Source of the DNA: Phytophthora colocasiae
Taxonomy: Eukaryota > Oomycota > Peronosporomycetes > Peronosporales > Peronosporaceae
Assembly: GCA_018806915.1 (NCBI GenBank)
Contig: JAGKQI010000077.1
Location: 151,293-215,292 of the forward strand
Reading direction: 5' to 3'
DNA: 64,000 bases
The translations under genes and the position numbers were made by a program. Numbering within the stretch: position 1 is the first letter of the stretch; each line of letters starts with the position of its first letter. Shown piece after piece: positions 40,418 to 49,337 of this stretch. Under the pieces are notes generated by a model, which saw only the letters and a list, made by a program, of their open reading frames with translations, did no database searches and was not told the origin of the DNA.

Positions 40418-41381
40418 ATTCCTTCAGCAAGGAGTGGAAGGGATCCGAGGGATTCTTGAGGATCTCCGATCCACTCCTGGCGTTCAACGCCTTCTTGACT
40501 TCGGCCAAGACGGACTCGTCAACAAGGGACGATGAGTTTAACTCCTCTTCAGGTCGAACGATGACCACCTCGGCGAATTCGCCAGCCTTCAAGGCATCGC
40601 CAAAGTCGGCGAAGGACATCTCTTCTAGCTCAAGGAGCTTGTCAACACTTGGCAAGTCGTCCAGCAGGACACTGCCTTCGGCACTACCGCCCACTCCATC
40701 AACCAGAGTGTATAGCTGCCCACAGCCCTCCGGTGCGTCGGCACTTGACGTCACGGATGACTCAGACGCAGAGCGTCTCGCCCGAAGGGCCTTACGACGT
40801 CGTCGCCTAGCCGACGAACGTCCACTCGACGGAGTACGTGCCGCTGCACAGGTAATGGCCTTGCCCGGCCCTGTGTCAGTGACACTCAGTGACTGACTCG
40901 GTCTACCGCCGACGTCACTAGACGGAGTACGTGCCGCCGCACAGGTTTCGGCCCCTTCAGGCCCAGTGTCAGTGACACTCTGCGATCCACTCGGTCGACG
41001 ACCGATGCCGCTCAGCGGAGTACGTGCCGCTGCACAATCAATGACCGTAACAGGTCCAGTGTCAGAGACACTCAGCGATCGACTTGGTCCACGACCAGTA
41101 TCACTCGACGGAGTACGTGCCGCCCCACAGTTCACGGCCTGGTAAGGCCCGATGCCATCGGCATCCAGTGACGGTCCATGACCGGCGTCACTCGGGTTAC
41201 GTGAGCTTTGCCCACACGTTGACTCACTGCCAACCAGCGCTATGCGCTCAACAGGGCTGCGATCCTCGCACTCGGTGCTGTCCACTAACTCGGACACACC
41301 GACTTCCAGCATCATTGCCGACTCGGCTCGATGCTCGCGCCAATAGCGCTTCTGCTTCCTAGCAGAGGTGGGTTCATGACT
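40329..41381 (-). pseudogene. Gypsy-D linker, left copy, with 31-residue tandem repeats
   Basis: Encodes the protease-RT linker with repeats of the [20 protein letters not shown] type (about 40820-41215) and then [20 protein letters not shown] before RT. The frame runs on to 41438 only through unrelated LTR sequence; the element sequence stops at 41381. Confidence 0.75.
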
Positions 41382-41802
41382 TGTAACGGGGATGTTACAC
41401 GAATGTTTCTCGTTGGTGTGTGACACACGTGGATACATTTATGTGGGTACATAATAGTGTGTGACACTCATGATACATTTATGTGGGTACATAATGGTGT
41501 GGCACACACGAGTAGATACGTAGATGGCCTCAGAGCCTCACGTTGCATTTTGATTAGGATTTAGTATGTTAGATACTAAATCCGTTACATTTAGGATTAG
41601 GACAATAAAGTCAATAAAAATCAGTTTGCATTTTACATAGTTAGTGTTAGTCCTTTGTTATAGGGACACTGACTCTGTGAGTCCCGTATTTAGTGGACTA
41701 CTTGGTTCTTGTATAGAACCGAAGGCTAGTGCCTTGCAAGCAGGACTCTACGAGTCAACTAAACTTCCTCTGTGCCGTGCACACCTACGCAGCCCCGCTG
41801 CA
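41382..41802 (+). repeat. Gypsy-D right copy, 5' LTR with variant U3
   Basis: 421 bp, TGTAACGGGG to CCCGCTGCA. From about 41555 on it matches the other Gypsy-D LTRs, but the upstream part is different and holds two copies of ATACATTTATGTGGGTACAT (41432-41495). An AATAAA lies near 41607. Confidence 0.85.
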
Positions 41803-41804
41803 TC

Positions 41805-41822
41805 TGGTAGCACTTGTAGTCA
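41805..41822 (+). other. Primer binding site of Gypsy-D
   Basis: TGGTAGCACTTGTAGTCA, two bases after the LTR, same as in Gypsy-C. Confidence 0.65.
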
Positions 41823-41859
41823 ATCCAACTCCTGAGTTGAAGACTGTTTCTCTGTGAGA

Positions 41860-42831
41860 ATGGAGCGAGAAGCATACGCTCACTTGACTCCGAGTCAGCG
41901 GGACACGCTTAACAAGCTTACGTCCTTGCTGGGCCCTGAAGGTATGGCGCACCTTGCGTCTCAAGGGTCGGAGGCCGTCAACGCGCGCCTGGAGGCATTT
42001 GCCTCGTACGAGAACGCTCTCGTTGAGCACATTCAGCGGAATGTAAAAGGAGTTAATCCCGCTCCGAGAGCTAAGCCCGTCACGCTCAGCGTGAAGACCT
42101 TCCTCGGGAATGAGGGAGAGAACCTCCTTTTGTGGACCCGAGAGGTCGAGATGGCCATGGGGGCCGCTATGCTCCAGTTGGAAGGCCAACGCGTGGCGTT
42201 CGCCATCTCTAAGCTCGAAGGTCGAGCACGAGAATGGGCCTTGACGTCTGGGACGTCGGTAGAAATGGCCTTCCCCACTTGGGGTGAGCTTAAGGCCAAA
42301 CTTACGCAAGTATTTGCTCCACCTAACCAGGCGTATCGCGTGCGGTCACGCTTCCTCGCTTGCCGACAGGGCAAGAAGGATCTGGTGGACTATGTCCAAG
42401 AGCTGCGCACGCTCATTGCTGGCATGGCTGCCGACCCTCTACCTGAGGTGGTCGCCGTGACCGTCTTCATGGAAGGCTTACGAGCTGGCGTGGCCAGGAC
42501 GGAGACATTCCGTCAGAACCCCCACAGCTTCGAAGATGCTGTCAGCGTGGCATTGAATGCCGAACACAACTTTAAGTTGTCGAGGGTCGGTGCTAATAGC
42601 ACAGGGTCCGGGGGACCCGAACCCATGGACCTCAGCTATGCTGAAGATGAAGTAGCCGAGCTACGAGCTGCGGTGCAGCGTATAAGCACTCGTCGGTGCT
42701 ACACGTGTGGTAGTCCCTCACACCTGAGGCCCAACTGCCCTCTGCGCAAAGAGCGCGCCGGCCAGAATGGCCGCAACCCTGTCGCGGGTCCCGCTTTGGG
42801 CTCTGCCCAGGGAAACGCCGGCTCCCAGTAG
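41860..42831 (+). CDS. gag: Gypsy-D gag, intact
   Basis: 323 codons from ATG 41860 to TAG 42829-42831 (a GTG six bases upstream is also in frame). Retrotransposon gag/capsid fold: helical N-terminus, then [14 protein letters not shown] (about 85-100), [18 protein letters not shown] (about 110-127), [13 protein letters not shown] (about 143) and [20 protein letters not shown] (about 165). The nucleocapsid end has [13 protein letters not shown] and one zinc knuckle [14 protein letters not shown] (about 278-291). It has all parts needed for a particle protein. The last codons contain the slippery site for Gag-Pol synthesis. It lies in the single-copy spacer of the inverted repeat. Confidence 0.9.
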   Translation: MEREAYAHLTPSQRDTLNKLTSLLGPEGMAHLASQGSEAVNARLEAFASYENALVEHIQRNVKGVNPAPRAKPVTLSVKTFLGNEGENLLLWTREVEMAMGAAMLQLEGQRVAFAISKLEGRAREWALTSGTSVEMAFPTWGELKAKLTQVFAPPNQAYRVRSRFLACRQGKKDLVDYVQELRTLIAGMAADPLPEVVAVTVFMEGLRAGVARTETFRQNPHSFEDAVSVALNAEHNFKLSRVGANSTGSGGPEPMDLSYAEDEVAELRAAVQRISTRRCYTCGSPSHLRPNCPLRKERAGQNGRNPVAGPALGSAQGNAGSQ

Positions 42832-42851
42832 ACGCGGGGCGGTCTACTGGG
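42810..42851 (+). promoter_or_regulatory. Predicted -1 ribosomal frameshift signal, gag to pol (Gypsy-D)
   Basis: G GGA AAC (42810-42816) is a canonical X XXY YYZ heptamer in the gag frame, the form used by simian type D retrovirus gag-pro. Spacer of 7 nt (42817-42823). Then a perfect 10-bp stem CCCAGTAGAC (42824-42833) with GTCTACTGGG (42842-42851) and an 8-nt loop; the gag stop TAG (42829-42831) lies inside the stem. After the slip the next codon starts at 42816 and is open through 45767. Confidence 0.85.
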
Positions 42852-45767
42852 GAAGACCTGAGTTCTGCAGTGCGTGAGAGGCACTGGGGCTCAGCCCCGA
42901 AGAGCTCCGTGCTCTTGAACACGGAACGTGTGAGCAAGCAGGGCTTGCTGGTCGTCCAGGTGGACGTGAAGGGCTTTGAGAAGCCGTGGATCGTGTTGAT
43001 CGATTCGGGGGCGTCTGGCAACTACGTCAGACGCTCCACCGTTGAAGGTAGTCAGCAATATGCTGAGGCGCTTCGAGCGCGAAGAGGTGACACAGTCACA
43101 GTCCGTCTAGCGACGGGCGTCCGTGTCACGGTGGCCAAGGTCCCCATGGACCTGCGGCTGAAGTTCTTGGACTTCGATAGCGTGGAACGCTGCTTGGTCC
43201 TGGACCTGGATTCGAGGTACGACCTCATCCTTGGCATGGCGTGGCTGGAGCGCCACGAGCCATGGATTGATTGGAGGTCGAAGACCTTAGGTGCTACGCA
43301 CTTCTCTCCTAGTGGAGCTTTGGCGAGTCATGAACCCACCTCTGCTAGGAAGCAGAAGCGCTATTGGCGCGAGCATCGAGCCGAGTCGGCTATGATGCTG
43401 GAAGTCGGTGTGTCCGAGTTGGTGGACAGCACCGAGTGCGAGGACCGCAGTCCTGTTGAGCGCGTAGCGCTGGTTGACAGTGAGTCAACGTGTGGGCAAA
43501 GCTCACGTAACCCGAGTGACGCCGGTCATGGACCGTCACTGGATGCCGATGGCATCGGGCCTTACCAGGCCGTGAACTGTGGGGCGGCACGTACTCCGTC
43601 GAGTGATACTGGTCGTGGACCAAGTCGATCGCTGAGTGTCTCTGACACTGGACCTGTTACGGTCATTGATTGTGCAGCGGCACGTACTCCGCTGAGCGGC
43701 ATCGGTCGTCGACCGAGTGGATCGCAGAGTGTCACTGACACTGGGCCTGAAGGGGCCGAAACCTGTGCGGCGGCACGTACTCCGTCTAGTGACGTCGGCG
43801 GTAGACCGAGTCAGTCACTGAGTGTCACTGACACAGGGCCGGGCAAGGCCATTACCTGTGCAGCGGCACGTACTCCGTCGAGTGGACGTTCGTCGGCTAG
43901 GCGACGACGTCGTAAGGCCCTATGGGCGAGACGCTCTGCGTCTGAGTCGTCCGTGACGTCAAGTGTCAACGCACGGGAGGGCTGTGGGCAGCTATACACT
44001 CTGGTTGATGGAGTGGACGGCAGTGCCGAAGGCAGCGTCCTGCTGGGCGATCTGCCGAGTGTTGACAAGCTCCTTGAGCTAGAGGAGATGTCGTTCGCCG
44101 ACTTTGGCGATGCCTTGAAGGCTGGCGAATTCGCCGAGGTGGTCATCGTTCGACCTGAAGAGGAGTTAAACTCATCGTCCCTCGTTGACGAGTCCGTCTT
44201 GGCCGAGGTCAAGAAGGCGCTGAGCGCCAGGAGTGGATCGGAGATCCTCAAGAATCCCTCGGATCCCTTCTACTCCTTGCTGAAGGAATATGGAGACGTT
44301 GTCTCGAAGGAACCACCGAGTGGCCTGCCTCCCGACCGAGGCGTTCGTCATGAGATCGACTTAGTTCCCGGAACTAAGTACTGCGTGACCCGACAGTGGC
44401 CTCTTCCTAAAGAGCAATGCGACGTCATTGACGCCTTCTTCCGTGCTAAGCACGCGGCGGGTCTCGTGCGCGAGAGCAAGTCTCCGCACTCCGCGCCAAC
44501 GTTCTGTGTCAGAAAGCCGAATGGCAAGTGGCGTATCGTTCACGCTTTTAACAAGCTCAACACTGCCACGATTCCGGCGCAGACGCCGATTCCTAGGAAG
44601 GATGTTCTTCAGAACAACATGGTGCGTTGCACCATGTACAGTGCGCTCGACTTAGTCGATGGCTACTATCAGCTGCTCATGCGAGCTGTGCGATATTCCA
44701 CTTACAGCGGTGAGCACCCCGAGCGGTATGCTCTGGGAGTGGCTCGTCATGCCCTAAGGGCTGCCGAATGCGCCTGCAACGTTCAATCGTCTAGTGACGC
44801 AGTTGTTCAGACCCTGCGGGCATTCGCACAGACGTACTTTGACGATGTGTTCGTCCACAGTCGTGCTGAGCACGGGAAGACTGATGTCGAGGTACACGTG
44901 GAACACGTGAGAGCAGTGCTCGAGTGCATGCGCACCAACAAGTTGTACGCCAACGCGGACAAGTGCGTCTTTGGCGCGGAAGAAATCCCTTTCCTAGGGT
45001 GCTTCATTGGGAAGCATGGCCTTCGTGCTGATCCAGCAAAAGTCAAGGCCATTGTGGACTGGCCGGTTCCCTTGAACCAGAAAGACTTGCGTAAGTGGCT
45101 GGGTTTGGCCAACTACTTGCACAAGTACACCGAGAACTACGCTGAGTTGGCTCGGCCACTGACGGATCTCCTTAAGAAGGATGCCGAGTCGGTATGGCGT
45201 GCCGAGCACGAGAATGCGTTCACTTGTATCAAGGATAGCCTGCTTCAGGCACCGAAACTGGCGCTGCCAGACCCCGCTCGTCCGTTTATTGTCGTCTGTG
45301 ACGCCTCGGACTTTGCCATCGGCAGTGCTTTGCTACAAGCGGACGCCGAAGGGCGCGAACGCGTCATTGCGTTTGAGTCGCGACAGCTCAAGGCTGCTGA
45401 GAAGAACTATCCAGTTCATGACAAGGAGCTACTTGCGATGAAGTACGCTCTCGTCAAATTCAGGGTTCACCTGCTCGGCTCCAAGCCGTTTGTGATCTAC
45501 ACGGATCATGCGTCACTACGCACAGCGACGCAGTCGCCTCACCTCTCGCAGAGGATGGCCCGATGGCTCTCCTTCTTTGCGGAGTATAACTTCGAGGTGA
45601 AGTACAAGCCTGGAAGGCAGAACGTCCTCGCTGACGCGTTATCACGTCGCCCGGACTATGAGTTATCTCATGTCACCTCGGTGACGTCGTCCGTGACGGA
45701 CATGGTTCGAGCAGCGTACGCTCAGGACGACTCTTGTGTCGCGCTGCTTTCAAGCTCTGAGCGATGA
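42816..45767 (+). CDS. pol: Gypsy-D protease, linker, RT and RNase H
   Basis: Open from the slip site through 45767 (965 codons counted from 42870). Protease: [12 protein letters not shown] (Asp about 45 codons after 42870) and [17 protein letters not shown]. The linker has 31-residue tandem repeats. [12 protein letters not shown] near 44655, YFDD at 44835-44846; between them an out-of-frame stretch (44690-44815) replaces the conserved MPQGLSNAP block, so RT is probably inactive as read. RNase [11 protein letters not shown] near 45295, DKELLAM near 45420, YTDHAS near 45500, LADALSRR near 45630. The frame ends in a shift at 45750. Confidence 0.87.
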   Translation, partial: RRLPVDAGRSTGEDLSSAVRERHWGSAPKSSVLLNTERVSKQGLLVVQVDVKGFEKPWIVLIDSGASGNYVRRSTVEGSQQYAEALRARRGDTVTVRLATGVRVTVAKVPMDLRLKFLDFDSVERCLVLDLDSRYDLILGMAWLERHEPWIDWRSKTLGATHFSPSGALASHEPTSARKQKRYWREHRAESAMMLEVGVSELVDSTECEDRSPVERVALVDSESTCGQSSRNPSDAGHGPSLDADGIGPYQAVNCGAARTPSSDTGRGPSRSLSVSDTGPVTVIDCAAARTPLSGIGRRPSGSQSVTDTGPEGAETCAAARTPSSDVGGRPSQSLSVTDTGPGKAITCAAARTPSSGRSSARRRRRKALWARRSASESSVTSSVNAREGCGQLYTLVDGVDGSAEGSVLLGDLPSVDKLLELEEMSFADFGDALKAGEFAEVVIVRPEEELNSSSLVDESVLAEVKKALSARSGSEILKNPSDPFYSLLKEYGDVVSKEPPSGLPPDRGVRHEIDLVPGTKYCVTRQWPLPKEQCDVIDAFFRAKHAAGLVRESKSPHSAPTFCVRKPNGKWRIVHAFNKLNTATIPAQTPIPRKDVLQNNMVRCTMYSALDLVDGYYQLLMRAVRYSTYSGEHPERYALGVARHALRAAECACNVQSSSDAVVQTLRAFAQTYFDDVFVHSRAEHGKTDVEVHVEHVRAVLECMRTNKLYANADKCVFGAEEIPFLGCFIGKHGLRADPAKVKAIVDWPVPLNQKDLRKWLGLANYLHKYTENYAELARPLTDLLKKDAESVWRAEHENAFTCIKDSLLQAPKLALPDPARPFIVVCDASDFAIGSALLQADAEGRERVIAFESRQLKAAEKNYPVHDKELLAMKYALVKFRVHLLGSKPFVIYTDHASLRTATQSPHLSQRMARWLSFFAEYNFEVKYKPGRQNVLADALSRRPDYELSHVTSVTSSVTDMVRAAYAQDDSCVALLSSSER
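43500..43890 (+). repeat. 93-bp tandem repeats in the Gypsy-D linker
   Basis: About three full and two partial copies of a unit encoding 31 residues ending CAAARTPSS. Each copy carries inverted repeats such as AGTGTC/GACACT (43637, 43731) and GATGCC/GGCATC (43541). Confidence 0.8.
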
Positions 45768-47634
45768 GTTTAAGGACTCAAAGGTGACTCTGTCACGACG
45801 CCTAAAGGCGGAGACTCCAACGCTATAGCCTGGAAGGCGGTCTGCTGTACTACAGCACGGTCAGGATGACCCACCACGTGTGGTGGTTCCTCACGATGAG
45901 GACCTGAAGTATCGTATCCTCTATGAGGCCCGACGACGCCCACAAGCGGCCACCTCGGTCGCGAGAAGACGTACGGCTCGGTGAGCTCCATGTACTGGTG
46001 GCCGAAGATGTACAAGTGGGTCAGCACATATGTGCACACGTGCGAGACGTGTCAGCGGGTTAAACCCTCGCCGCATGCGGCGGCGCCTTTGGCGAGCTTG
46101 CCTGTACCCTCTGGGTGTTGGCAGTCCATGAGTATGGACTTCGTGTTTGGCCCGCCGAAGGATACGGCAGGCAACACGGGCGTTGTGGTCTTCGTTGACC
46201 GTCTGAGCAAGATGGCTCACCGGCGGCTGTGCCGGACACCGTCGATGGCGCTGGTACAGCGACGATCTTTATCGATCGGGTCTTCCGTCAGCATGGGCTG
46301 CCAGAGACCATTGTCTCGGATCGAGACCCCGTTTCACGGGTCACTTCTGGACGTCCGTCTTCAAAGTGCTTGGCACTCGACTGGACATGTCCACGGCGGA
46401 TCATCCGCAGACCGACGGTCAGACTGAACGCGTGAACCGCGTCCTGGAGGACATCCTCCGCAGCGTATGCGCTGAAACGCCGAAGCGTTGGAGCGCTTTC
46501 ATGCTCCCTCTCCGTTGAGTTCTCACGAACAACGCGGTGCATGCCTCGACAGGCTTCACCCCGTTCTACGTGAACGGCCTTGCGCATCCGCGCGTCCCGC
46601 TCACTCCACCACGCGGTAGCCTTGGGCTTGGTGGGGAGAGGCTGTGCCGTCGCTCGACTCCGAGCTTGCTGATGTCAGCCCCTTGCTGTTCGCAAGCAAG
46701 TCGATCACTTCCTCTCGATGAGGGCTTAGCGTCTTACGCCGTGTGCGTGACGCAATGGCTGAAAGCCAAGATGTTCAAAAGGAATGTTGATGCCAAAGCG
46801 CAGAAGCAATGTGGGAGTTCAAGGTCGGTGACCACGTTTTATTAAACGCTAAGAACCTGCCTACACACGCAGTGTCGGCCGTCTTCAAGACGAAGTTGCG
46901 CCCGCGCTTCATTGACCGTTCACGGTCGTGGCCAAGAAGGGCCTGGCATAAGCACGCTTGACTTGCCAAAGCGTATGCGAACACATCCTGTATTCTACGT
47001 GGGCTTGCTTAAGCCATATCAGGACCACTGCTCTTGTGAGTTCTGAGGCGCTGGCACCGACGACACGTGCCCAGGCTGCGTCATCTGCAGCAGCAACGTC
47101 ACCTGACCTCGCAACTCAGCGAGCTGAAGCTCCTGCTGGTGCAGGCGAGCAGTCAGGGACTGAGGACCTTCGAGCCAAGCCATCCGGCTTTCAATCTCCT
47201 CCATGTCATGAGCGAGACGGGCATGCGAATGCCAAACACTCTCGACGTTCCCTTGAAGGGACTGAGTCTGACTCCGGAAGTACCGATCGAGTGATCGAGT
47301 TGGTACCAGGCGCGATGCGACAAATGGCGCTCGTCACACTCATCGAGTACGGCGTTCCGCAGCGAATCGGCCTCCTCCGCCGTTGCTCGATGAGCAGGGG
47401 ACTCCCCACTACCACGTGGAGCGCCTGATGGCGCGGCGTCGCCACCGTAGTCAAAACCAGTATCTGGTGAAGTGGCGTGGATATCCTCATTCCCAAAACT
47501 CGTGGGAGTTTGAAGGGTCCCTGAGGCAGGACTGCCCTGACGTCGTGGACGCTTTTGATCGCGAAGATCAGGGGGCGCCCGAAGGGCTCGAGGTCGACCA
47601 CTCGGTCGACACCCGCTTCTCACCACTAGTGTGA
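45768..47634 (+). pseudogene. Gypsy-D integrase and chromodomain, right copy, many indels
   Basis: Same domains as 39025-37061 but in fragments: zinc module and SMDFVFG in 45981-46427, SDRDP near 46320, TPFYVNGLAHP near 46565, chromodomain HYHVERLMARRR in 47383-47634. At least eight shifts of one or two bases relative to the left arm, and a short duplication of function-neutral sequence is missing. No frame supports a product. Confidence 0.8.
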
Positions 47635-48879
47635 GAAGCTGACGGACTAACAGCCGAGCTCAGGCTCTGGTCCGTGGCTGGCACAGCCAGCGAGTCTCCC
47701 TCGGAGACTGAAGGAGCATCCTGCGAAGCAGGGATAGTGGCCTGAGGCGGGAGCCACTGCCGTCGTGTGACGAGGAAAGCGGCCGGGCCGCACGCGTATC
47801 TTCGCGTACTGGAAGAGTAGACCTCGGGCGAGGCGGACGTCCACCTCGGCGCAGCTCTCCATGAGCCGGTCAAACGACGCGAGCTTCCGTGAAGCCTCGG
47901 CCCAGGTGGCCACATGGACCATGTAGTCCCGGGTGGTCTCTCCGGTTTGGAGCAGGAGTGGATAAGTCCTCATCTGAGGCACAGACTCCCGTCGCCGTTG
48001 CTTATCTAAGCGTTGCCGATACTCGGCGAGTGTGCACACCTGCGGGGTCAGGAAACGCTCATGGAGCCCCTGTCGCTGCTGAGTCTCAGCCACCGTACGT
48101 GGAGGATTGCCTATGGCGTAACCATGCAGGTTTGGCTGCGCCATCAAGCTGCTTCACCTGCTCGGCAGGGTCGCGAGGCTCGAAGCCGTAGTCGCGCCGC
48201 GACGAAGTCCCCACGATGTCCCGTTGGACCGGTCGACGTGACTCTGGAGCACCGCTCAGGAAGCCTCCTGTGCCTCATCCAGAGGGTTGGTGATCGCGTC
48301 TTCGACTCCCTTGAGTGACTCTGGCTCATCGCGAGCAGGAAGCGGTGGTGCGTTGCGCAACGCGTTGAGCACGAGGCTCGAAGGTCCCTCCGGGAACGGA
48401 TTGGGCTGCCGCAGCTGCCGAGGAGTACCGACGCGGATCGCGTGGAGCGCAGCTCAGATCGTCCGAGGGCTCGCAGGAGCAGGAGACGCATGGGCATCGC
48501 CCTGTTCGGACTCCTCGTAGTCCACTTCGACCTCGCCTTCCTCTGTAGGAGAGCGACGTGGGTCGCGCGTCGGCGACGCTGTCGTGTACTCGAAGGGTGA
48601 GCCACCGCTACCACTTGACGTCAGGCTGGCCTTGAACATCGCTCCGTAGCGAAGGCGAGACGCCGCGAAATACTCCGAATCGGAGAGCGTGAGAGGAGCC
48701 GAGGGCTCAGACCGGAAAGCGCTGAGGCGCTGGGGCGTAGACGCCTGGTCACTGGACACCTCAGGAGCGGTTGGCTCGCTGGGGAGAATTGGAGAATGTG
48801 CTCGTTGAGCCAGCGCACCCGCGCACTCTCGTTGAGAGATTTCTTTTATCGGAAAGTTGCCGGTGACAGGCCTTGACAA
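47019..48879 (-). pseudogene. Antisense gene of Gypsy-D, right copy
   Basis: Frames 48879-48454, 48614-48144, 48147-47647, 47626-47153 and 47204-47019 together match 35820-37610. The middle part is in better order than on the left: the codon aligned with the left TGA (36626) is CGA, so VAETQQRQGLHERF reads through. The helical C-terminus (DMEEIESRMAWLEGPQSL) is at 47215-47019. Breaks near 48450 and 47640. Confidence 0.62.
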
Positions 48880-48933
48880 GGCAGTTATGTCTACAGTTGT
48901 AGATACTCCGTATCCACGGTTTGGTGGGGAGGG

Positions 48934-49337
48934 TGTAACGGGGTTACACGGCGCTGCGCGCCTTGGCTACAATAGGTGTGGTATACACCATCCAGGTCAC
49001 AAGTCACAGATCCGTGTACAACACATAGTGTTTCTCACACGTCACATGTAGCCAGTTGCTGGCTGTTAGCTCAGAGCCACACATTACATTTGATTAGGAT
49101 TTAGTATGTTAGATACTAAATCCGTTACGTCAGGATTAGGGCAATAAAATAAATAAAAATCAGTTTGCATTTTACATAATTAGTGTTAGTTCCTTTATTA
49201 TAGGGACACTGATTGTGAGTCCGTATTTAGTGGACTACTTGGTTCTTGTATAGAACCAGAAGGCTAGTGCCTTACAAGCAGGACTCTACGAGTCAGCCCA
49301 ACTTCCTCTGTGCCGTGCACCTACATAACCCGCTGCA
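48934..49337 (+). repeat. Gypsy-D right copy, 3' LTR
   Basis: 404 bp, TGTAACGGGGTTACA to CCCGCTGCA, preceded by the polypurine tract TGGTGGGGAGGG. Followed directly by Copia sequence at the same point as the left copy. Confidence 0.9.
49143..49157 (+). terminator. Poly(A) signals in the Gypsy-D LTR
   Basis: AATAAAATAAATAAA in sense orientation within an AT-rich part of the LTR, the likely 3' end-forming signal of the element RNA. Confidence 0.55.

Larger units (their letters stand above)
20579..41381 (+). repeat. Giant inverted repeat, left arm
   Basis: Reverse complement of 43326-64000 over its whole length, containing Gypsy-C, the Gypsy-F end, Gypsy-G, the AT-rich stretch, Copia and the 3' part of Gypsy-D. 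Paired coordinates sum to 84707 at the centre and 84584 at the far end, so the right arm is about 120 bp shorter through many small gaps. Confidence 0.92.
35342..41381 (-). mobile_element. Gypsy-D left copy, lacking 5' LTR and gag
   Basis: Minus-strand element from 3' LTR back to the middle of protease-linker. It was inserted in Copia (left junction 35341/35342). It stops at 41381 exactly where another Gypsy-D LTR starts on the opposite strand. The integrase-chromodomain part is open here, complementing the right copy in which gag to RNase H is open. Confidence 0.88.
41382..49337 (+). mobile_element. Gypsy-D right copy, LTR to LTR
   Basis: About 7.96 kb on the plus strand with 5' LTR, primer site, gag, frameshift signal, protease-RT-RNase H, broken integrase, antisense gene and 3' LTR. 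The flanks (..TGACT before, GTCCG.. after) do not form a target duplication. The 5' and 3' LTRs differ completely in their first 150 bp or so. Both facts suggest that the two ends come from different insertions. Confidence 0.85.

Noticed and set aside
41382..43325. Inverted repeat explained as a missed sequencing adapter
   Set aside because: Such artefacts fold back without a spacer, whereas 1.94 kb of single-copy sequence separates the arms and the arms differ by substitutions. Other assembly errors remain possible.
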